From: Duganella rivi
Lineage (GTDB): Bacteria > Pseudomonadota > Gammaproteobacteria > Burkholderiales > Burkholderiaceae_D
Reading direction: 5' to 3'
DNA: 64,000 nt
NCBI RefSeq assembly: GCF_009857435.1
Contig: NZ_WWCK01000001.1
Location: forward strand, 372,001-436,000
Made by a program: the position numbers and the translations under genes. The notes under the pieces are model-generated. The model did no database searches and had not been told where the DNA came from. It worked only from the letters and a program-made list of their open reading frames with translations. Shown one piece after another: positions 58,410-64,000 of the stretch. Positions within the stretch are counted from its first letter, which is position 1; every line of letters begins with the position of its first letter.

Positions 58410-60155
58410 TTAGAACTCTTCCCACTCGTCGCTGCCGGCGGTTGCTGCGGCGACTTTCTTCGGTTTGGCTGCTGGTGCAGGCGCTGGCTTGGCGGCCAGT
58501 TTCTTGACAGGAGCGCGAGCGGCTGCGATCGGCTTGACCACGGCTGCTTTGGCGGCCAGTGCTGGCGCTGCTACCACCGCGCGCTCTTCACCTTCCACCA
58601 GCTTGAAGATACTGACCACGCGCGACAACTCGCCGGCCTGATCTTGCAAGCTTTGTGCTGCGGCAGCGGCTTGTTCCACCAGCGCGGCATTCTGTTGGGT
58701 CATGCTGTCCATCTCGATGATGGACTGGTTGACCTGGGCAATACCAGCGCTCTGTTCCTGGCTGGCGTTGGCGATTTCACTCATGATGTCGGTCACGCGG
58801 CGTACCGAGGACACCACTTCGTCCATGGTCACACCGGCCTGGCCAACCAGCTTGGTGCCGGCGCCGACTTTTTCGACCGAATCATCGATCAGCATCTTGA
58901 TTTCTTTGGCGGCACCAGCCGAACGCTGGGCCAGGTTACGCACTTCCGACGCCACCACCGCGAAGCCGCGGCCTTGCTCACCGGCACGGGCTGCTTCAAC
59001 CGCAGCGTTCAGCGCCAGGATGTTGGTCTGGAAGGCGATGCCATCGATCACGCCGATGATGTCCACAATTTTCTTGGCCGATGCGTCGATCGAGCTCATG
59101 GTGTCAACCACTTCCGACACCACCTGGCCGCCGCGGATCGCCACGTCGGAAGCAGCCGATGCCAGCTGGTTCGCTTCACGGGCGTTGTCGGCGTTTTGCT
59201 TAACGGTCGAGGTCAGTTCGTCCATGGCAGATGCGGTTTTCTCCAGCGACGACGCTTGCATTTCGGTACGCGACGACAGGTCGACGTTACCAGCAGCGAT
59301 TTCACGCGAAGCGGTGCCGATGGTTTCGGTGCCGGTACGCACCTGGCTGACGATGTCGCGCAGGCTGTCGCGCATTTCGCGCATTTCCGATACCAGGCTG
59401 TCCTTGTCGGCGCCCGAGGTGTCGATCGAGATCGACAGGTCGCCGTTGGCGATGCTGCCGGCGATCGAAGCGGTGTAGTCAGGCTCGCCGCCCAGCTGTT
59501 TCAGCAGGCCGCGGGTAATCACGTAAGCAGCCGCTACCGAGATCGCCACAGCCAGCAGGCCCATGATGATCATGAAGGTACGGGCGCTGGAGAAGCCGTT
59601 AGCGGCATCTACCTGCATCTGCGCATTCATCTTGTCTTCCAGCGCGCCCAGCTGATCCAGCGCGGTCATCCATTTTTTCTGGGCTGGACGGATTTCTTTC
59701 ACCAGCACGCGGGTCGCTTCTTCAGGCTTGCTTGCCAGCCACAGTTCCGAGGCCTTGGCGATGGCCGGCATGGCCAGCGCTTCGCTTTCTTTCACGGTCG
59801 CCAGCAGCGCTTTTTCTTCGGCGCTGGCTTCTTTCGCAAATTGCGCGGTCAGCTTGTTCTGGAATTCGGTGTACTTGCCCGACAGTTCCTTGATGCGGTT
59901 CATGTCGGCTTCCATGTCGGCCGGATCGGCGATCATGGTCAGCACGCGCAGCGAGTTGACGCGCTCAGCTACGTTGTTACGCATATCCAGCACCAGGCGG
60001 GACACGACGTTGTTCACACTAATCACGTGATCCAGGCGATCCTGAATTTGCGCCATGCGCAGGATGCCGACGGCGGTCACAGCCACCAGGAATACCAGCA
60101 CCAGGGCGAAACCAAGACCCAGGCGAGTACCGACTTTCATTTTTGCTAAATTCAT
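58410..60155 (-). CDS. Methyl-accepting chemotaxis protein
   Basis: 581 aa. The first membrane helix ([21 protein letters not shown]) is followed by a four-helix-bundle periplasmic sensor (about 35-190), a second membrane helix ([20 protein letters not shown]), HAMP, and the signalling coiled coil with the hairpin tip [30 protein letters not shown] in sequence order. An Ala/Lys/Pro-rich linker leads to the C-terminal DEWEEF, like the CheR/CheB docking pentapeptide. Ligand unknown. The start at 60155 was chosen because the upstream 24 residues are polar and lie in the leader. Confidence 0.93.
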   Translation of the reverse strand: MNLAKMKVGTRLGLGFALVLVFLVAVTAVGILRMAQIQDRLDHVISVNNVVSRLVLDMRNNVAERVNSLRVLTMIADPADMEADMNRIKELSGKYTEFQNKLTAQFAKEASAEEKALLATVKESEALAMPAIAKASELWLASKPEEATRVLVKEIRPAQKKWMTALDQLGALEDKMNAQMQVDAANGFSSARTFMIIMGLLAVAISVAAAYVITRGLLKQLGGEPDYTASIAGSIANGDLSISIDTSGADKDSLVSEMREMRDSLRDIVSQVRTGTETIGTASREIAAGNVDLSSRTEMQASSLEKTASAMDELTSTVKQNADNAREANQLASAASDVAIRGGQVVSEVVDTMSSIDASAKKIVDIIGVIDGIAFQTNILALNAAVEAARAGEQGRGFAVVASEVRNLAQRSAGAAKEIKMLIDDSVEKVGAGTKLVGQAGVTMDEVVSSVRRVTDIMSEIANASQEQSAGIAQVNQSIIEMDSMTQQNAALVEQAAAAAQSLQDQAGELSRVVSIFKLVEGEERAVVAAPALAAKAAVVKPIAAARAPVKKLAAKPAPAPAAKPKKVAAATAGSDEWEEF

Positions 60156-60491
60156 TTCGTCTTCTTCTTTAGTGACACTGTTGATGAAGTTGCCCTGGAT
60201 GACGCGTCTTATGGGCATGCCATCCAAACAAAACCCTTGCTGCTAAGTAATAAGCTATGACAGTAGCAAACAATGACTGCGAATGCAAAATTTGCAGCTC
60301 CACCAGCAGCTTGCATGTAGTTTTTTGGACCGCAATACACCACGAGAGACGGTGGATATGTGTGTATATTCAGGAATTATAGATGCAAATTTTGCCTCAC
60401 AGCAAGCAAATACTGCCTGAAAAATGCGCAAACGAACTTTCTGCGTGGAAATTTAACCACACCCGTTGAAAGTTTGCCAAAAGCGATTTTT
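60156..60491. other. Non-coding leader and promoter region of the chemoreceptor gene
   Basis: This 336-bp stretch has lower G+C than its neighbours, with no convincing reading frame, RNA gene or strong hairpin. It must contain the chemoreceptor promoter and the end of the dusA transcript. I could not pick out a sigma-28 type promoter with confidence. Confidence 0.5.
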
Positions 60492-61517
60492 CTAAGCAGT
60501 AATACGCAGCTGTGCGGCGGCTTCCAGCAGCAGCTGGGCGTCGCCGCGGGCGAGCTGCTTGGAATCGGACAGAACTTGGCGGAAAGCGCGGGCGCCGGGC
60601 AAGCCGGTCATGATGCCCAGCATGTGGCGGGTGATGGAATTGAGCTTGAGGCCGAGCGGGCCGTAATGGGCCAGTTGGGCTTGAATGTAGGGCACCATGG
60701 CCTCCAAAACCTGCTGGCGGGTCTTGGGCGTGCTGCTATCACCATAGTAGCGCTGATCAAAGTTGGCCATCAGGAAGGGATTGTGGTATGCCTCACGGCC
60801 CAGCATCACACCGTCAAGGTGCTGCAGGTGCTGGTCAATCTCGGCTTCGGTCTTGATGCCGCCGTTGATGATGATTTCGAAGTCAGGGAAGTCGCGCTTG
60901 AGCTGGTAGGCGTACTCGTACTTGAGCGGCGGGATCTCGCGGTTTTCCTTGGGCGACAAGCCCTTGAGGATGGCGTTACGGGCGTGCACGATGAAGGTCG
61001 TGCAGCCGGCCTCGGCCACTTTGCCAACGAAGTCACGCACGAAATCGTAGCTTTGCTCGTTGTCGATGCCGATGCGGTGCTTGACCGTGACGTCGATCGA
61101 CACCGCGTCGCGCATGGCCTTGACGCAGTCGGCCACCAGTTGTGGTTCGGCCATCAGGCAAGCGCCAAACGCGCCCTTTTGCACGCGCTCGGACGGGCAG
61201 CCGCAGTTCAGATTGACCTCGTCATAGCCCCACTTCTCGCCCAGCTTGGCGCTGGTGGCGAGGTCGGCCGGATCGCTGCCGCCCAGTTGCAGGGCGACCG
61301 GGTGCTCTTCCTCGTTGAAGCGCAGGTGGCGCTCGACGTCGCCGTAGACCAGCGCGCCGGTCGTGACCATCTCCGTGTACAGCCAGGTGTGCTTGGTGAT
61401 TTCGCGGTGGAACACACGGCAATGGCGATCCGTCCAATCCATCATCGGCGCGACAGACAGGCGGCGGCTCGGCACTACAGCAGCTTGGTCGGCGGTCGGC
61501 AAATTGGAGTTGGTCAT
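60492..61517 (-). CDS. dusA: tRNA-dihydrouridine synthase DusA
   Basis: 341 aa flavoenzyme that reduces U20/U20a in the D loop of tRNA. FMN barrel start SVAPMMDWTDRHCRVFHREI, catalytic Cys in NLNCGCPSERVQKGAFGACLM, KHRIGIDN, and the GGIKTEAEIDQHLQHLDGVMLGREAYHNP phosphate site in sequence order. Full length for DusA. It lies 37 bp from the stop of the convergent-direction neighbour at 61554 and reads the same way, so the two may be read together. Confidence 0.95.
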   Translation of the reverse strand: MTNSNLPTADQAAVVPSRRLSVAPMMDWTDRHCRVFHREITKHTWLYTEMVTTGALVYGDVERHLRFNEEEHPVALQLGGSDPADLATSAKLGEKWGYDEVNLNCGCPSERVQKGAFGACLMAEPQLVADCVKAMRDAVSIDVTVKHRIGIDNEQSYDFVRDFVGKVAEAGCTTFIVHARNAILKGLSPKENREIPPLKYEYAYQLKRDFPDFEIIINGGIKTEAEIDQHLQHLDGVMLGREAYHNPFLMANFDQRYYGDSSTPKTRQQVLEAMVPYIQAQLAHYGPLGLKLNSITRHMLGIMTGLPGARAFRQVLSDSKQLARGDAQLLLEAAAQLRITA

Positions 61518-61553
61518 GATGGCTACGCTAATGGAATCGCAGAAGGGTCGACA

Positions 61554-62120
61554 TTATAGCGCAAAAGGCAGGGTCACCAGTCCGACCAGGTAGCGGGCCG
61601 GCGTGGCGCCGGGATTTTCATAGGCGATCGGCTGGCCTTCGCGGAAGGCGACGCAGTCGCCCGCTTGCAGGCGCCACTGCTGCTCGCCGGCGGTGACGAT
61701 AATCTCGCCCTCGATCAGCCAGACTTGCTGGTAGATGTCGGCGCTGTGCGGCGACTGCGCGTAGGAGACGCGCCGGCCCGGCGGGAACACCACTTCCACC
61801 AGCTGCATCGGCGAACGCACTGCCGGCGACAGCTGGCGGCGCGTGTAGCCGGAAGCCGGATCCGTCCACACCGCTTGCTGCGCGCGCGTGTTCAGTGGCG
61901 ACGGCGCCGCATCCTCCGCTTCAAACAGCGAGGCCAGCGTGACGCCCAGTGCGCTGGCCAGCTTGTCCAGCACGGCAGCGGTGGCGCTGCTCTCGCCGCG
62001 CTCGATCAGGGAAATATTGGAACGGCTGACGCCGCTGCGCTCGGCCAGTGCCGCCAGCGACAGGCCGCGCGCATTGCGCAAGCTCAGTACACGGCGGGAT
62101 ATGAGTTGATTGATGTCCAT
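61554..62120 (-). CDS. XRE family regulator with C-terminal cupin domain
   Basis: 188 aa. The N-terminal helix-turn-helix is LRNARGLSLAALAERSGVSRSNISLIERG (residues ~14-45). The C-terminal half is a cupin sensor (YQQVWLIEGEIIVTAGEQQWRLQAGDCVAF). Such regulators often control amino-acid, polyamine or acetyltransferase genes. A TATAAT on the - strand at 62133-62128 lies 7 nt before the ATG at 62120, suggesting a leaderless transcript; ATG at 62129 lies inside the -10 box and is less likely. It is divergent from the GNAT gene with only 43 bp between starts. Confidence 0.9.
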   Translation of the reverse strand: MDINQLISRRVLSLRNARGLSLAALAERSGVSRSNISLIERGESSATAAVLDKLASALGVTLASLFEAEDAAPSPLNTRAQQAVWTDPASGYTRRQLSPAVRSPMQLVEVVFPPGRRVSYAQSPHSADIYQQVWLIEGEIIVTAGEQQWRLQAGDCVAFREGQPIAYENPGATPARYLVGLVTLPFAL

Positions 62121-62127
62121 GAAATCC

Positions 62128-62150
62128 ATTATACTGGATTTTTCATCCAG
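62128..62150. promoter_or_regulatory. Operator and -10 box between XRE-cupin and GNAT genes
   Basis: CTGGAT (62134-62139) and ATCCAG (62145-62150) form a dyad with a 5-bp gap. It directly precedes TATAAT on the - strand (62133-62128). Placed between two divergent starts 43 bp apart, it is the likely site of autoregulation and of control of the acetyltransferase. Confidence 0.65.
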
Positions 62151-62163
62151 AAAATAAGCCATC

Positions 62164-62613
62164 ATGCCCATCGCCTTTGAAATGCCCGACCAGCCGGAAG
62201 TGCACGCGCTGATCGCAGAACTCGATACTTACCTGCTGGCACTCTACCCGGCCGAGTCCGTGTACGCGCTGGACGTCAAGACGCTGCTGCAACCGAATAT
62301 CCAGTTTGCCGTGGCGCGCGATGCGGAAGGTGCGGCGGTCGGCTGCGGCGCGGTGGTGTTGACGCCGGAGTATGGCGAGATCAAGCGCATGTATTTGCGT
62401 CCGGCCGCGCGCGGCGCCGGCATGGCGGGTCAGTTGATGGGATTACTGGAGGAAACGGCACGCACCGCAGGCTGCCCGCAGCTGGTGCTGGAGACCGGCC
62501 CGGAGAACCCGGAAGCGCTGGCCCTGTACGCGCGTCACGGCTTTGAACGCTGCGGGCCGTACGGGGATTACCCGGACGATCCGTTCAGCGTGTTCATGCA
62601 GAAGAAACTCTAA
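62164..62613 (+). CDS. GNAT family N-acetyltransferase
   Basis: 149 aa. The acetyl-CoA-binding motif A is clear: IKRMYLRPAARGAGMAGQLM (R-x-x-G-x-G/A), followed by LVLETGPENPEALALYARHGFERCGPYGDYPDDPFSVFM, in sequence order, as in PhnO/YjaB-type GNAT enzymes. The acceptor is unknown. Control by the adjacent XRE-cupin regulator is likely from the shared 43-bp intergenic operator. It ends 7 bp from the convergent DUF3141 gene. Confidence 0.9.
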   Translation: MPIAFEMPDQPEVHALIAELDTYLLALYPAESVYALDVKTLLQPNIQFAVARDAEGAAVGCGAVVLTPEYGEIKRMYLRPAARGAGMAGQLMGLLEETARTAGCPQLVLETGPENPEALALYARHGFERCGPYGDYPDDPFSVFMQKKL

Positions 62614-62620
62614 GCCAACG

Positions 62621-64000
62621 CTAAGCGGCCGACGGCGCGCCCTTCTTCTTGCGCACCACCGCCAAGGTCGGCGCTTGCGGCCCGAAGATGGCCGCAATCC
62701 GATCCAGCCGCGTGGCAGCCTCGCCGGTCAGCGTGCCGGTCGCGCCGGCCACCTGGCGCACGATGCCCAGCGCTTCCTGCCGCGCCTCCGGCGCTTCCGG
62801 CAACAGCAGCGGCAAGTCGTTCAGCGCCGCCTCCTCGTTCACTTGCAGCATCAAGTACTGCTCGCGCAGGATTTTCTTCAGCGTGGTCACGTTCATAACC
62901 TTGTTGTCCGAAGTGCGCAAGCGCAGCTGGCGGATCGCTGCAAAGGCACGCTCGTCGGCCGCGCTCATCTCCGGGCTGCGGAAGATGTACAGCAGGCCGC
63001 GAATAATGCCCTCGGTCACCCCCCCCTCCTTCGTGCGCAGCGCCAGCGCGGCGCGGTTGGCGTTGATGGCTGCCTCGCGCGCAATGTCGCGGCCGATGCG
63101 GCGCGGCTTGCCGCCGTCCGTGCTCAAGCCCACCAGCGCTTGCAGCACCGGCGAACCGTACACGCTGAGGAAGATATTTTCGGTGGCCTGGTCACGTGCA
63201 TCCCGGTAGCGATCCAGCGCCTCGACGATCTGCTTCGACCACGCCTCCTGCATTTGCAGGAACACGTTGTCCTTGCCCACCGGCCGGCGTTCCGCGCGCA
63301 CCTTCTCGGCCAGCGCCGGGATTTGATTCAGCAGCGGATTCTTGCTGGAGAACGCGGTGTAGCGCATGCGCAGCGGATGGGCTTCGCGCAGGCGCTCGGC
63401 ACTGGCCTCGGTCACCATGCTCTTCACCAGCGGGCTGGCAAAGGTTTGGTACAAGCCCTTGTTGATTTCCGACACCCGCGCCACGGTGGCGAAGCGGCGC
63501 TCGTCCTCAACGTCGTTGCCACCCAGTGCGCGCAGCGCATCGAGATTGCGGCGCTCGAAACGCATCACGTAATCGCCGGCCGCGAGGTCGCCGGAAGCGA
63601 TCTCGGCTTGCAGCATTTCCTCGTCTTTATCGAGGAACACCGCCTCGTACAAGCCGGGCGGCATGATGTCGATCATGTCCATGGCCGCCGTGAATTCTTC
63701 GTGCTCCTTGTTGGCCACCGAGGCCGACACAAAGATCCCCAAATGGCCTATGCTCTGGTGCATGGAATAGATGATGGTCTGGCCGCCGGCCACCAGCGCC
63801 GCGTCGTCCTCGTACAGATCCAGCACCCAGCCCAGCGCCTGCTGCGGCGGCGTAATGTCATCGCCCCACGAGCAGAACACCACGATCGGCGACTTCACGT
63901 TGCGCAGATCGATCCGATGTCCTGCACTGTCGAGCAGCGCCGCATCGCTGAGGCGGTTGCCAACGAATAGCGAGTCGGCGATGTACTGCATCTCACCCGC
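62621..64000 (-). CDS. DUF3141 domain protein (partial, start beyond window)
   Basis: The frame stays open to the window edge (AGEMQY...), so the N-terminal part is missing and at least 459 residues are visible. Alpha/beta hydrolase features include SPIVVFCSWGDDITPPQQALGWVLDLY (probable Asp) and SMHQSIGHLGIFVSASVANKEHEEF (probable His); the nucleophile elbow would be beyond the edge. A long helical C-terminal region follows, ending VVRKKKGAPSAA. DUF3141 proteins resemble PHA synthases/poly(3-hydroxyalkanoate) synthetases in the hydrolase core; function unproven. Confidence 0.85.
   Translation of the reverse strand, partial: AGEMQYIADSLFVGNRLSDAALLDSAGHRIDLRNVKSPIVVFCSWGDDITPPQQALGWVLDLYEDDAALVAGGQTIIYSMHQSIGHLGIFVSASVANKEHEEFTAAMDMIDIMPPGLYEAVFLDKDEEMLQAEIASGDLAAGDYVMRFERRNLDALRALGGNDVEDERRFATVARVSEINKGLYQTFASPLVKSMVTEASAERLREAHPLRMRYTAFSSKNPLLNQIPALAEKVRAERRPVGKDNVFLQMQEAWSKQIVEALDRYRDARDQATENIFLSVYGSPVLQALVGLSTDGGKPRRIGRDIAREAAINANRAALALRTKEGGVTEGIIRGLLYIFRSPEMSAADERAFAAIRQLRLRTSDNKVMNVTTLKKILREQYLMLQVNEEAALNDLPLLLPEAPEARQEALGIVRQVAGATGTLTGEAATRLDRIAAIFGPQAPTLAVVRKKKGAPSAA

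Noticed and set aside
1..64000. CRISPR arrays, insertion sequences, integrases, riboswitches
   Set aside because: I found no regularly spaced direct repeats of CRISPR type, no transposase or integrase motif, and no riboswitch core that I could recognise by eye.

Overview
The window looks like chromosomal DNA of a GC-rich betaproteobacterium, most likely Oxalobacteraceae (Massilia/Duganella/Telluria group). This rests on the gene families seen (DUF3422, DUF3141, PEP-CTERM proteins, CYTH-CHAD protein), codon use and the G+C-rich palindromic intergenic repeats. It is inference from content, not from a database search.

Layout. 1-14.7 kb is ordinary chromosome: a palindromic repeat, an M28 peptidase, gluQ, a CYTH-CHAD triphosphatase, a LysE exporter, a LysR regulator, a HAD-like protein that has lost its nucleophile, an NDH-2-type dehydrogenase, an unrecognised 499-aa protein, DinB and DUF3422 proteins, two alpha/beta hydrolases, and a MerR regulator divergent from an Old-Yellow-type oxidoreductase.

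14.7-39.6 kb is a large carbohydrate-utilisation locus that fits fucosylated xyloglucan. The six-gene set TonB receptor-GH35-GH31-GH39-GH95-GH2 is tightly packed, four of its five junctions overlapping or nearly so. Next come xylF, a Caulobacter-type D-xylose dehydrogenase and xylR, then an SGNH esterase-GH74 xyloglucanase gene split by a frameshift in an A9 tract, a PEP-CTERM protein, and a GH43-MFS pair. Three nearly identical 20-bp sites lie upstream of the receptor operon, the dehydrogenase-xylF operon and the esterase-GH74 gene. Each overlaps a -35 box followed by exactly 17 bp and a CA(C/G)AAT -10 box, which defines a local XylR regulon. The GH43-MFS pair has different, LacI-like operators. 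In the model, secreted esterase/GH74 cut and deacetylate the polymer, the receptor imports oligosaccharides, the exo-enzymes strip fucose, galactose and xylose, and xylose is sensed by XylR and oxidised.

39.6-49.8 kb is accessory DNA with visibly lower G+C in parts. It holds a two-gene cassette with a TIR/deoxyribosyltransferase-like protein, a hypothetical secreted protein, a PEP-CTERM metalloprotease, a hybrid sensor kinase, a hicAB module whose hicA is frameshifted, and a three-gene Lamassu-type (ABC-three-component) defence operon. That operon encodes a Cap4-like nuclease, a middle protein and an SMC-like ATPase. It lies between direct repeats ending in tRNA-Ser(GGA) 3'-end sequence, and a LexA-type SOS box lies upstream of it.

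49.8-64 kb is again core chromosome: acs, UPF0114 protein, class I fumarase, murI, tRNA-His, a coiled-coil membrane protein, a response regulator, small envelope proteins including two TonB_C paralogues, a chemoreceptor, dusA, a divergent XRE-cupin/GNAT pair and a DUF3141 gene cut by the window end.
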